DNA of 33,911 bases from Alphaproteobacteria bacterium (GTDB taxonomy: Bacteria; Pseudomonadota; Alphaproteobacteria; Bin95). The stretch covers positions 1 through 33,911 of the forward strand of contig JAJDYL010000047.1 of assembly GCA_022825195.1 (NCBI GenBank), in the 5' to 3' direction. The translations under genes and the position numbers were made by a program. Below the pieces are notes generated by a model, which did no database searches, was not told where the DNA came from, and worked only from the letters and a program-made list of their open reading frames with translations. The first letter of the stretch is position 1; each line of letters begins with the position of its first letter. Shown here piece by piece: positions 1 through 8,111 of this stretch.

Positions 1-1748
1 AGGCCGCCGTCCATGTCCACCACCTTGTTGAGCGGGCAGGTCTTCATGCAGCGCCCGCAGGCCGAGCCGCGCATGTTGGTCAGCCGGTAGCGGGTGCAGC
101 GCTCCACGTCCGGCTTCCACATCTCGTAGCCGTTGAACATCACCTTGTCCCCGTGCGGAATCGCGTCGCAGGGGCACTCCCGGTCGCATTTGTGGCAATG
201 GTCGCAGAAATACTGGAGGCCGAAATCTATCGGCCGGTCCACCTCCATCGGCATGTCGGTGGTCAGCACGACGGACTTGAAGCGCGGGCCGACGAAGGGG
301 TTGAGCACCAGCTCGCCGATGCGGCTGAGTTCGCCGAGCCCCGCCCAGAGCAGCAGCGGAATGTGCAGCACGTCGCTGTCGGCATTGGTCTGCGCGCGGG
401 AGGGGAATCCCAGCCCTCGCAGCGTCTCGCCCATGATGCCGGCTATCTCCGCGCCGCGCAGATAGCCGCGCATGGACTGCGCGCCGGAAATCCAGTCGTC
501 GCCGCTCGCCCCCTCCATGGTGTCGTAGCCCTGGTCGATCAGCATGACGACGGCGTAGCGGTGGTACATCTCGACCGGCGCGCCGTCCTCCCGGTGCGAG
601 AACCAGGCGTAGCGCGGGATCTCGCAGATGCCCGTCAGGTCCGAGCCGAGGAAATAGGAGAGCGCCTTGACCGCGCGGGCATTGGCGGCCGGGTCGCCGT
701 AGCGGTCCCCGTCGCTCTCCGGGGCGGCCTCGCCGTCCTGGTGGGGCACCATCGCGCGGATGAGTTGGAGTTGCGAGAAGGAGAGCGGGTGCTTGAAGGC
801 GAAGCGGGCGCGCTCGCGCCGGGACTTCTCGCCGAGATCGCCCTTGGCTGCGCGGGTGAAGAAGGCCGCGCGCTGCGGCACGCGCGGCACCTCCTCGTCG
901 ATGATGAGGGTGGTCGGCCGGTCCACCCGGCGGACCTGCTCCATCGGGTAGCGGCTCCAGTGCGACTTGCGCCGGGCGCGGCGCGCGCGCTCCCGGCCGG
1001 AGACGGCGCCGGCGATGCCCTTGCGGTACGCCCGGTTGCGCGCGCGGGCCGCGCCGGGGCCGAGCGGGCTGTCGCATTCCAGCTCGTAGTTCGTGGAGAT
1101 GGCGGCGAGCGCGAAGCCGCCCTCGATATAGGGGTTGCGCAGCCCGTCGCCCTCCGCGCGCAGGCAGAGCCCGGCCAGCACGGCGAGCCGCTCGCGGTCG
1201 AGGCCCTCGCCGCCGGCATGGTGGATGCGGGCCTCGAAGCCCATCTGGCGGATATGCCCGGCAGTGCAGCCGGCGATCTCCAGCACGCGCATTTCGGCCG
1301 TCGCGGCCACGGCCTCCTCCACCCAGGCGCGGGCGAGGTTGTCCCGGTCGGGCAGGGCGGGGCAGGCGACCAGGATGACGACCGCATGGCTGTGGCCTTC
1401 CAGCGGTCTTTGGCCCTCCAGCCAGGCGCTCTCCGGTATCCGGCAGATGCCGACCTGGTCCGCATCCATGAAATAGGAGCAGCCCTTGATGTCCTCCGCG
1501 CGCCGGTCGAGCCGGGCCGGCACGGGCGCCGTCTCCGCGGCCGGGCCGCCCTCGGCGAAGCCGGCGAACAGCTCGCGGTAGCGCAGCACGGCCGGGCCGA
1601 GCGCGCCGCCGGCGTCCGCGGCCGCGGAGGGCCGGGCCCGCGGCCGCGCCGCCTCGGCCGCGGCCACCGCCTCGTCGCGCGGCAGCACCTCCATCGGATA
1701 GGTGCCGAGATGGAACGGCCGGTTCTTCGATGCGTGGTGGAACAGCAT
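1..1748 (-). CDS. Reductive dehalogenase-like corrinoid/iron-sulfur protein (3' end off the window)
   Basis: This frame is open from an ATG at 1748 to the left edge, giving 582 residues without the C-terminus. A GGGGAGG ribosome site lies just upstream of the start. The N-terminus (MLFHHASKNRPFHLG) resembles the catabolic, non-exported reductive dehalogenases of the NpRdhA/BhbA type, and no twin-arginine signal is visible. Two similar segments appear near residues 83 (SYFMDADQVGICRIP) and 353 (SYFLGSDLTGICEIP). This fits the family's duplicated cobalamin-binding fold, of which the second copy is the active core. Iron-sulfur motifs follow: CDHCHKCDRECP at about 515-526 and CGRCMKTCP at 564-572, as expected for two 4Fe-4S clusters passing electrons to the corrinoid. 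Known members remove halogens reductively from aromatic compounds, but the substrate here cannot be read. The missing end may include a reductase/ferredoxin extension as in BhbA. Epoxyqueuosine reductase (QueG) shares the fold but is much shorter and lacks the N-terminal repeat. Confidence 0.8.
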   Translation of the reverse strand, partial: MLFHHASKNRPFHLGTYPMEVLPRDEAVAAAEAARPRARPSAAADAGGALGPAVLRYRELFAGFAEGGPAAETAPVPARLDRRAEDIKGCSYFMDADQVGICRIPESAWLEGQRPLEGHSHAVVILVACPALPDRDNLARAWVEEAVAATAEMRVLEIAGCTAGHIRQMGFEARIHHAGGEGLDRERLAVLAGLCLRAEGDGLRNPYIEGGFALAAISTNYELECDSPLGPGAARARNRAYRKGIAGAVSGRERARRARRKSHWSRYPMEQVRRVDRPTTLIIDEEVPRVPQRAAFFTRAAKGDLGEKSRRERARFAFKHPLSFSQLQLIRAMVPHQDGEAAPESDGDRYGDPAANARAVKALSYFLGSDLTGICEIPRYAWFSHREDGAPVEMYHRYAVVMLIDQGYDTMEGASGDDWISGAQSMRGYLRGAEIAGIMGETLRGLGFPSRAQTNADSDVLHIPLLLWAGLGELSRIGELVLNPFVGPRFKSVVLTTDMPMEVDRPIDFGLQYFCDHCHKCDRECPCDAIPHGDKVMFNGYEMWKPDVERCTRYRLTNMRGSACGRCMKTCPLNKVVDMDGG

Positions 1749-2393
1749 GGCCCTCCCCGCCGGCGCCGCCTGTGCGCGCAACCCGGACTCCAGCCCGCCG
1801 CCCGCCGCCCTGTCAACCGCGGACTGCGCGCCGCCGCCACACGCAGACCGGTCTTGCGCGGACGGCCGCATGCACATCTCGCCCCGGCCCGCCGCCGGAT
1901 GCGCCGTGCGCGCGCCGCCCGGCCTTGCAGTCTTTCCCGACTTGTCAAACAGCGATGCCGCGCCGTTCCCGGCGCGGGCCCGGATCGTCCCGAGCGTCCC
2001 GGACGGCCGTTCCCGGCCGCCGGCGTCGATTTCAGCCGGCCGTCCGCCGGCGCTCTTGTGTCGTTCTACCTGTGCGCCCGGCCCCTCGCGCCGGGCGCAC
2101 CTCGCCTGTCCATGGACAAGCGATTTTCGAATCGGCCGCGGCGCAGGAGGGCGCGGCCGCCTCCGTCACCCGAACCTGTCCCTCGCCGCCCGCATGGCCT
2201 CTCTCCTCCGGGCCGCCGCGGCCCCGTCTGGAGGACAGATATAGCTCTATTTTCCTAGCGTGCAAGCCCATTGCAGAACATTTTTTGAATATCCAGCAAA
2301 TCCAGCGGTTTGTAGGAGCGCATTCCGGACTTTCCTTGCAATCCCCTGCCGCGCCCGCCATATGCGCTGCGAATTCCCGCATCGAAGGCCGGC
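1749..2393. other. Gene-free stretch with a sharp base-composition change
   Basis: These 645 bases lie between the divergent dehalogenase-like and KAP NTPase genes. I could support no coding frame: the translations available are arginine- and proline-rich and look like antisense noise. Up to about 2235 the sequence is very GC-rich, like most of the window. From about 2236 it turns abruptly AT-rich (runs such as ATATAGCTCTATTTT) and stays less GC-rich into the KAP gene. It should contain promoters for both genes. I could not identify a convincing matched -35/-10 pair for either. Confidence 0.6.
2261..2275. repeat. Short perfect inverted repeat upstream of the KAP gene
   Basis: TGCAA, five bases, then TTGCA form a perfect 5-bp inverted repeat, followed by GAACATTTTTTGAAT. 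Another TTGCAA occurs near 2336. It could be an operator for the KAP NTPase gene about 120 bases downstream, but five-base arms also occur by chance. Confidence 0.25.
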
Positions 2394-4586
2394 ATGAGCG
2401 ACGCCAAGCTGAACAATGACGCCCCCATAACCAAGCGCAAGCAGGACAGGCTGGGCTTCCGCAAACTCGCCCGCCATCTGGCGGACGCCTTCCTTCGCAA
2501 CGACCTTTCGGGCGGCCTGGTCGTCGGCATAGAGGGTGAATGGGGGTCCGGGAAATCTTCGCTCGCCAATCTGGCATTCAGGAGGCTCAAGAAAAAAAGC
2601 AAAAACCACAGGCTGCGAATTGTCCGTTTCTCTCCCTGGATTATCGGAAACCGGGAGGAGCTTCTCGGACAACTGTTTGCTGAGTTGGATTCCGCCCTGT
2701 CGGACCTGCTTTCGATTAAACGCCGCAAGCACGTCCGCACGGCACTGCGAAAATATGCACAGGCCTCCTCGTTCCTTGCCGCACCGCTCAAAATCGTCGG
2801 CGATTCGGGCATTCCCGCCGCTGGTACCGCTGGCCGAGTCCTCGACTCGACCGCAGGCGCAATCTCCGGTTTGGCAACGCCGTCTCTTCGTAAAATTAAC
2901 GAGGAACTCCGAGTCGATCTGGTTGGCCTCGACGGGAAGGTCGTAGTTTTCATCGATGATATAGACCGGTTGGAGCCGGAGGAAGCCGTTGAGGTTCTGC
3001 GCCTGATTCGTGTCGTCGCCGATTTTCCGAATGTCGGATACCTTCTCGCCTACGATCCCGATAACTTGGCCAAATGCCTGCGAAAAGCAATCGGCGTCAA
3101 GAATGGTAAGGCATATATCGATAAGATCGTTCAGGCTTCATTCGCAATTCCTGAGCCTATGGGTTTTGATTTACGGTCTTTGCTTGCTGAGGAAACCAGG
3201 GCGATCTTCGACCGCGTGGACCTGACCTCCGAAGCCAGTGACCGCCTCGAACGCGCGCTAAGCTGCTGGTGCTCGGAATATGTCTCGACTCCGCGCGATG
3301 TCGTCAGGACCGTCAACGCCTTGAAGCTCCACATTGCACCTTTGGCGGATCGGCTGGACCCAGCCGACGGATTGTTCATCCAGATGATACGAATTCACCA
3401 TCCGGAGCTGCACGGCTGGGTCCAACATTACCTCATGAAGAATTTCGGCTCGGACCCCAACGACTATCATCTCGCTTGGAAGGATGCGGTAGAAGACAGC
3501 GACGCCGTAGAAGAATCCAAACTTGATGAGATTATAGGGAAGCAGGACAACGCGCGGCTTCAATTTCTCCACGACTTGCGGCAGCACCTGCCGCGAGCCT
3601 CTGTCCCTGATAGCCGACCGCCAAAGCACTACGATGCTGACGCGTGGCGCCAATTCTCTATTGAGTGCCGGCTATACAGTCGCAGCTATTTTCGCTTGTA
3701 TTTCGCCTTGTCTCTGCCTGCCGACTTTTTGAGCGACGAGGAGGTGTCAGGTTTTCTCGAAACGTGCTCGCGGGATCGGGAAGAAGCTGTCCACCAATTT
3801 CGGAACCGCTGCGCGGAGACCCGATCACAAGACAGCAACATGGCCCAAGTGCTCCTCTTCCGCATCATTGAGCTTGGACCAAGCATGTCTCCATCACAAA
3901 TACTGGACCTGTTCTCTGTATTGGGAGAAGGGGCCGACGAATTCATAAGAAATTCCCAGTCACTTTCTGGCAGTACTGTCCGGTTGCGCAACGTACTCAT
4001 TGAGGTCTTCCACCTAGTAAAGTGGCTACCGATGAACGAAAGGATGGCAATACTTGAGAAGCTGTTTGAGAATGCATTATCGCTTGCTTGGCTGAATGGC
4101 ATAGTGTGGGAGGCGGCGGGAGAACATGGCTTGACACATGATATATCGAAACCGGTTGAAAAACGGCTCCTGACACCGAAGGAATTCGGCGGTATCCGGG
4201 CTCAATTCCTCGAACGTCTGAAGCGGACAGATCCAATTCAGCTGATGGAGACACCGCTGTTTCCGGGACTCATGGAGGTATGGTGCCTAGCCGGCGGAGA
4301 GGAGGACGCCAAGGCGTGGGTTACGAGACAAGCTTCCGGGGATGAGGGATTAGTCGATTTGCTTGACCGGCTGAGTTTTGGGCATTACGTCCAGATGCCG
4401 GACGATTATCGTCACGCGCCGAGAAGGGGGATGTTAGAAATTCTTTTTGGGTCTGTGGAACGGGTGGAAGGGCGGCTTAATGCGATTGCCTCCAAGGCTG
4501 GCGTCACCACGGACTTGCGCGAGAACGCCAAGCGTCTTGTATCGGCCATAGTGGCGAATCAACAGAATGACGAGGAGGCGGGTTAG
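2394..4586 (+). CDS. KAP family P-loop NTPase
   Basis: This 730-residue protein has a Walker A motif GEWGSGKSS at about 48-56 and the KAP-like RFSPWIIGNREELL stretch at 78-91. Walker B is VVVFIDDIDRL at about 183-193, followed by LLAYDPDNL, which fits a sensor strand. These match the KAP NTPase family (KAP_NTPase, Pfam PF07693). Family members often carry membrane helices between Walker A and B. Here the insert at about 125-165 is small and only moderately hydrophobic, so a soluble protein is more likely. The remaining 500 residues look helical with no motif I recognise. The start is supported by GAAGG eight bases upstream and by the N-terminus preceding the P-loop. Base composition is clearly less GC-rich than both flanks, suggesting acquisition. 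It stands alone, with no integrase or partner enzyme visible. Bacterial KAP NTPases include phage-defence proteins, but that role is only a hypothesis here. Confidence 0.85.
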   Translation: MSDAKLNNDAPITKRKQDRLGFRKLARHLADAFLRNDLSGGLVVGIEGEWGSGKSSLANLAFRRLKKKSKNHRLRIVRFSPWIIGNREELLGQLFAELDSALSDLLSIKRRKHVRTALRKYAQASSFLAAPLKIVGDSGIPAAGTAGRVLDSTAGAISGLATPSLRKINEELRVDLVGLDGKVVVFIDDIDRLEPEEAVEVLRLIRVVADFPNVGYLLAYDPDNLAKCLRKAIGVKNGKAYIDKIVQASFAIPEPMGFDLRSLLAEETRAIFDRVDLTSEASDRLERALSCWCSEYVSTPRDVVRTVNALKLHIAPLADRLDPADGLFIQMIRIHHPELHGWVQHYLMKNFGSDPNDYHLAWKDAVEDSDAVEESKLDEIIGKQDNARLQFLHDLRQHLPRASVPDSRPPKHYDADAWRQFSIECRLYSRSYFRLYFALSLPADFLSDEEVSGFLETCSRDREEAVHQFRNRCAETRSQDSNMAQVLLFRIIELGPSMSPSQILDLFSVLGEGADEFIRNSQSLSGSTVRLRNVLIEVFHLVKWLPMNERMAILEKLFENALSLAWLNGIVWEAAGEHGLTHDISKPVEKRLLTPKEFGGIRAQFLERLKRTDPIQLMETPLFPGLMEVWCLAGGEEDAKAWVTRQASGDEGLVDLLDRLSFGHYVQMPDDYRHAPRRGMLEILFGSVERVEGRLNAIASKAGVTTDLRENAKRLVSAIVANQQNDEEAG

Positions 4587-4616
4587 CGGAATAGCGTATT
4601 CGCGATTTACGCCTTG

Positions 4617-4796
4617 CTACGGGCCTTCATCCCGAATCTCGCGCAGGAACTCGGCTGTGGAGTGCTTCGACCGGACCATGGAGGGATGAAACTCGGCGAG
4701 TTCGCGAAGCGGCAGCGGCTTTGTCTGGCGGCCGGGTTCCGGCCTGCCCGGAAGGGCGCCGCGCCCGGTTTCCTCTTCCGGCGAATCGTCTGCCAT
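4617..4796 (-). CDS. Small hypothetical protein, antitoxin-tail-like (59 aa)
   Basis: An ATG at 4796 opens a 59-residue frame ending at TAG. The product is charged: an acidic N-terminus (MADDSPEEETGRG), then PLPLRELAEFHPSMVRSKHS and a last part TAEFLREIRDEGP. From memory, the ending resembles the C-terminal toxin-binding tails of some VapB/Phd-type antitoxins (serine or threonine, Ala-Glu-Phe, Arg-Glu-X-Arg-Asp-Glu). There is no recognisable DNA-binding N-terminus and no adjacent PIN or other toxin gene. It lies 108 bases downstream of gcvPB on the same strand and converges on the KAP gene, ending 30 bases from its stop. No strong ribosome site is visible. It may be a genuine small protein, a decayed antitoxin or a chance frame. 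I favour the first two because the composition is protein-like. Confidence 0.45.
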   Translation of the reverse strand: MADDSPEEETGRGALPGRPEPGRQTKPLPLRELAEFHPSMVRSKHSTAEFLREIRDEGP

Positions 4797-4842
4797 CGCG
4801 ATAATCCCGCGCCGCCGTCCGGCCGGGCGTAATGATCGCCTT

Positions 4843-4868
4843 GCCGCTCGAACGGGCGGCGGTTTTTT
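4843..4868 (+). terminator. Rho-independent terminator, plus direction
   Basis: GCCGCTC-GAAC-GGGCGGC forms a seven-pair stem (one G-T pair) with a four-base loop, followed by GG and six T. It would end plus-strand transcripts coming from the KAP NTPase gene, whose stop is about 256 bases upstream. Read on the minus strand there is no T run after the stem, so it should not stop gcv operon transcripts. Confidence 0.65.
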
Positions 4869-4904
4869 CGGGAAACCGGCGGTGAATAACTGCCCCTTCT
4901 CCTG

Positions 4905-6407
4905 CTACTCCCTCGCCCCCTGCCACCGCAGCACCGGCTTGCGCGCCGCCTGGGTTTCGTCCAGCCGGCGCCTGGGCGCGTGGAAGGGCGCTTCCGTCAG
5001 CGGGGCGCCGCTCTTCGCGCGTTCGGCGAGGCCGCGCATGATGGCGATGAAGCGGTCGAGGCTGGCGCGGGTCTCGGTCTCGGTCGGCTCGACCAGCATG
5101 GCGCCGTGGACCACCAGCGGGAAATAGACCGTCATCGGGTGCAACCCCTCGTCGATCATCGCCTTGGCGATGTCGAGCGTCGAGACGCCGGTGTCCCGGA
5201 GCGCGCGGTCGTCGAACAGCGCCTCGTGCATGGCCGGGCCGGAATGGGCGAAGGGCGCGGAATAGACGTCCTCCAGCCGGCGCAGCAGGTAGTTCGCGTT
5301 CAGCACGGCGTCGCCCGAGACCTGCCGGAGCCCGTCCGCCCCGTGGCTCATCATGTAGGCGAGCGCGCGCACGAACATGCCCATCTGGCCGTGGAAGGCC
5401 TTCATCCGCCCGAAGGCCCGGCCGTTCGCCTCCTCCAGCCGCAGAACGCCGTCTTCCTCGACGATGCGCGGCACCGGCGCGTAGGGTGCCAGCGCTTCGG
5501 AGAACACCACCGGCCCGGAGCCCGGCCCGCCGCCGCCATGCGGGGTCGAGAAGGTCTTGTGCAGGTTGATATGCATGGCGTCGACGCCGAGGTCGCCCGG
5601 CCTGACCCGCCCGACGATGGCGTTGAAATTGGCCCCGTCGCAGTAGAAATAGCCGCCCGCTTCGTGCACCGCGTCGGCGATGCGGCGGATGTCGTTCTCG
5701 AACACGCCGCAGGTGTTGGGGTTGGTGAGCATGACCGCCGCCACGCCGCCCTCGCCCGCCAATGCCTCGAAGCGGCCCGGATCGACCCGGCCGCGTTCGT
5801 CCTCCGGGATCGAGACGACCTCGAAGCCGAGCGCGGCGGCCGTGGCGGGGTTGGTGCCGTGCGCGGAATCCGGCACCAGCACGCGCCGCCGGTCGGCGCT
5901 CGCCTCGCCGCCCGCATCGAGCGCGGCGCGGATCGCCATCATGCCGCAAAGCTCGCCATGCGCGCCGGCGCCGGGCGTCAGCGCCACGCCGGGCATGCCG
6001 GTCAGCACCGAGAGCCAGCGCTGCACCTCCCGGCAGAGCGCGAGCGCCCCCTGCACCGTGCTCTCCGGCTGGAGGGGGTGGATGTCCGCGAAGCCCGGCA
6101 GCCGCGCCATGCGCTCGTTCAGGCGCGGATTGTGCTTCATGGTGCAGGAGCCGAGCGGGAAGAGGCCGGTGTCGATGCCGTAATTCTTCTGCGAGAGCCG
6201 CGTGTAGTGGCGCACCACCGTCGGCTCGGCAAGGCTCGGCAGGCCGACGGGGCCGGACCGCGCGAGGCCGCCCAGCCGGTCGGCGCCGGCTTCCGCTTCC
6301 GGCCAGTCCACGCCCACCGCGCCGGGGCTGTCCTGTTCGAAGATCAGCGGCTCCTCGATGCTGAGCCCGAGATCGCCGGAGACCGTGTCGTGGGAATTGC
6401 CGGTCAT
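4905..6407 (-). CDS. gcvPB: Glycine dehydrogenase (decarboxylating) subunit 2
   Basis: This is the C-terminal half of the split P-protein of the glycine cleavage system, 500 residues long. With GcvPA it decarboxylates glycine through pyridoxal phosphate and passes the aminomethyl group to the lipoyl arm of GcvH. The PLP lysine is K284 in [19 protein letters not shown], the family hallmark. Other typical P-protein segments are [20 protein letters not shown] at 72-91, [19 protein letters not shown] from 144 and [12 protein letters not shown] at 180-191. The ATG overlaps the gcvPA stop by four bases (ATGA), so translation of the two subunits is coupled and stoichiometric. It is the last recognised gene of the gcv operon. 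Length is normal for this subunit. Confidence 0.96.
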   Translation of the reverse strand: MTGNSHDTVSGDLGLSIEEPLIFEQDSPGAVGVDWPEAEAGADRLGGLARSGPVGLPSLAEPTVVRHYTRLSQKNYGIDTGLFPLGSCTMKHNPRLNERMARLPGFADIHPLQPESTVQGALALCREVQRWLSVLTGMPGVALTPGAGAHGELCGMMAIRAALDAGGEASADRRRVLVPDSAHGTNPATAAALGFEVVSIPEDERGRVDPGRFEALAGEGGVAAVMLTNPNTCGVFENDIRRIADAVHEAGGYFYCDGANFNAIVGRVRPGDLGVDAMHINLHKTFSTPHGGGGPGSGPVVFSEALAPYAPVPRIVEEDGVLRLEEANGRAFGRMKAFHGQMGMFVRALAYMMSHGADGLRQVSGDAVLNANYLLRRLEDVYSAPFAHSGPAMHEALFDDRALRDTGVSTLDIAKAMIDEGLHPMTVYFPLVVHGAMLVEPTETETRASLDRFIAIMRGLAERAKSGAPLTEAPFHAPRRRLDETQAARKPVLRWQGARE

Positions 6408-7723
6408 TGGAGCGCCTCCGCGAGCGCGTCGATATCGTCCGCGCCCGCCGTCTCGGTCACCGCGACGAGCAGCAGGTCGTCGAGGCCCGCGCCCGGATGG
6501 AGGCGCGAGACCGGCACGCCCGCAAGGACGCCCCCGCCCGCAAGGCGTTCGACCGCGTCCGCCGCATCGCCGTCGAGGCGCACGGTGAACTCGTTGAAGA
6601 AATGCGGCGTCACGACCCGGTCGCCCAGCCGGTCCGCCAGCGAGACGGCGCCCGCATGGTTGAGCGCGGCGAGGCGCTTCAGGCCCGTCTCGCCCAGCAA
6701 GGTCAGGTGGATGGTGAAGGCGAGCGAGCAGAGGCCCGAATTGGTGCAGATGTTGCTGGTCGCGCGTTCGCGGCGGATATGCTGCTCGCGCGTCGCGAGC
6801 GTCAGCACGTAGCCGCGCCGCCCGTCGGCGTCCACGGTCTCGCCGCAGAGCCGGCCCGGCATCTGGCGCATGTGCCGCGTGCGGGCCGCGAACAGGCCGA
6901 GATGCGGGCCGCCGAAGCTCATCGCATTGCCGAGCGACTGGCCTTCGGCCGCCACGATGTCGGCGCCCATCCCGCCCGGCGGCCGGAGCGCGCCGAGCGC
7001 CACGATTTCGGTGACGACGACCACCAGCAGCGCGCCCTTCGCATGGGCGGCTTCGGCCAGTTCCGAGAAGTCCCGGATATTGCCGAACAGGTCCGGATAC
7101 TGGACGACGACGCAGGAGGTGTCGCCGTCGATGCGCGACGCCAGGTCCTCGCCGCCGGCCGGCGCGGGCGGGCCGGCTTCCAGCGCGAAGCCCTGGAAGC
7201 GCGCGAGCGTCGCCGCCGTGTCGCGGTAATGCGGGTGGAGATTGCCGGAGACCACCGCCTTGGAGCGCCGGGTCACGCGGTTCGCCATCATCACGGCCTC
7301 GGCCGCGGCGGTCGCGCCGTCATACATGGAGGCGTTGGCGACCTCCATCCCGGTCAGCAGGCAGACCTGCGTCTGGAACTCGAACAGGTATTGCAGCGTG
7401 CCCTGGGCGATTTCCGGCTGGTAGGGCGTGTAGGAGGTGAGGAACTCGCCGCGCTGGATGAGATAGTCCACGGACGCCGGGATATGGTGGCGGTAGCTGC
7501 CGGCCCCGCAGAAGAAGGGGCCCGCGCCGGCCGCCCGGTTCCGCCCCGCAAGGCGCGAGAGGCGCTGCTCGACCTCGAACTCGCCGGCATGATGCGGCAG
7601 GTCAACCGGCCCCGCCAGCAGCGCATCCTCCGGCACGTCGGAGAACAGCGCGTCGACCGACGGCGCGCCGATCGCCCGGAGCATTTCGCTGCGGTCGGCG
7701 CCGGTAATCGGCAGGTAGCGCAT
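6404..7723 (-). CDS. gcvPA: Glycine dehydrogenase (decarboxylating) subunit 1
   Basis: This 439-residue protein is the N-terminal half of the split P-protein. It opens [19 protein letters not shown] and contains [20 protein letters not shown] and [20 protein letters not shown], followed by [13 protein letters not shown], all typical of GcvPA. It lacks the PLP lysine segment, which sits in GcvPB; the two together form the active enzyme. The start overlaps the last base of gcvH and the stop overlaps gcvPB by four bases. A two-subunit P-protein differs from the single long GcvP of enterobacteria but is common in many bacteria and archaea. Confidence 0.96.
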   Translation of the reverse strand: MRYLPITGADRSEMLRAIGAPSVDALFSDVPEDALLAGPVDLPHHAGEFEVEQRLSRLAGRNRAAGAGPFFCGAGSYRHHIPASVDYLIQRGEFLTSYTPYQPEIAQGTLQYLFEFQTQVCLLTGMEVANASMYDGATAAAEAVMMANRVTRRSKAVVSGNLHPHYRDTAATLARFQGFALEAGPPAPAGGEDLASRIDGDTSCVVVQYPDLFGNIRDFSELAEAAHAKGALLVVVVTEIVALGALRPPGGMGADIVAAEGQSLGNAMSFGGPHLGLFAARTRHMRQMPGRLCGETVDADGRRGYVLTLATREQHIRRERATSNICTNSGLCSLAFTIHLTLLGETGLKRLAALNHAGAVSLADRLGDRVVTPHFFNEFTVRLDGDAADAVERLAGGGVLAGVPVSRLHPGAGLDDLLLVAVTETAGADDIDALAEALQ

Positions 7724-8103
7724 CAGTCGAGTTCCTCGACAAAGGCCTGATAGCCCTCTTCGTCCATCAGCTCGTCGAGTTCGCCCTCGTCGTCCAGCTC
7801 CATGCGGAAGAACCAGCCTGCATCCTCCGCCGCCTCGTTGACGAGGTCGGGCGATTCTTCGAGCCGCTCATTGACCGCGACGATGGTGCCGGTCAGCGGC
7901 GCATAGACGTCGCTCGCCGCCTTGGTGCTCTCGACCACCGCGGCTTCGCCGTCGCGCGCGACCTGCGCGCCCACCTCCGGCAGTTCGACATAGACGACAT
8001 CGCCCAGTTGCGTCTGGGCATAGTCAGTGATGCCGCAGACCGCGACACCGTCCTCGATACGCACCCATTCATGCTCGCGCGTGTAGTAGGTCCTGACTGC
8101 CAT
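7723..8103 (-). CDS. gcvH: Glycine cleavage system H protein
   Basis: This 126-residue lipoyl carrier shuttles the aminomethyl group between the P, T and L proteins. The lipoylated residue is K61 in [17 protein letters not shown]. The N-terminal [14 protein letters not shown] and the [19 protein letters not shown] strand are standard for GcvH. It ends in an acidic tail. It lies eight bases after gcvT and overlaps gcvPA by one base, placing it firmly inside the operon. No gene for the L protein (dihydrolipoyl dehydrogenase) is present in the window; that subunit is usually shared with other complexes and encoded elsewhere. Confidence 0.97.
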   Translation of the reverse strand: MAVRTYYTREHEWVRIEDGVAVCGITDYAQTQLGDVVYVELPEVGAQVARDGEAAVVESTKAASDVYAPLTGTIVAVNERLEESPDLVNEAAEDAGWFFRMELDDEGELDELMDEEGYQAFVEELD

Positions 8104-8111
8104 CGGACTTC

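Noticed and set aside
153..2258. Plus-strand open frame of about 700 codons at the left end
   Set aside because: It lies opposite the dehalogenase-like gene, whose motifs are clear on the minus strand, and its translation has no domain features.
2765..2890. Transmembrane helices between Walker A and B in the KAP NTPase
   Set aside because: The stretch is Ala/Gly/Ser-rich with charges and lacks a continuous 18-20 residue hydrophobic run, so I do not call membrane segments.
4588..4602. GAATA-GCG-TATTC inverted repeat just after the KAP stop
   Set aside because: The arms are five bases with no T run after them; the better terminator is at 4843-4868.
2236..4870. Integrase, transposase or flanking direct repeats around the KAP block
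   Set aside because: No such gene and no matching repeats at the two ends are visible, so I do not annotate a mobile element.
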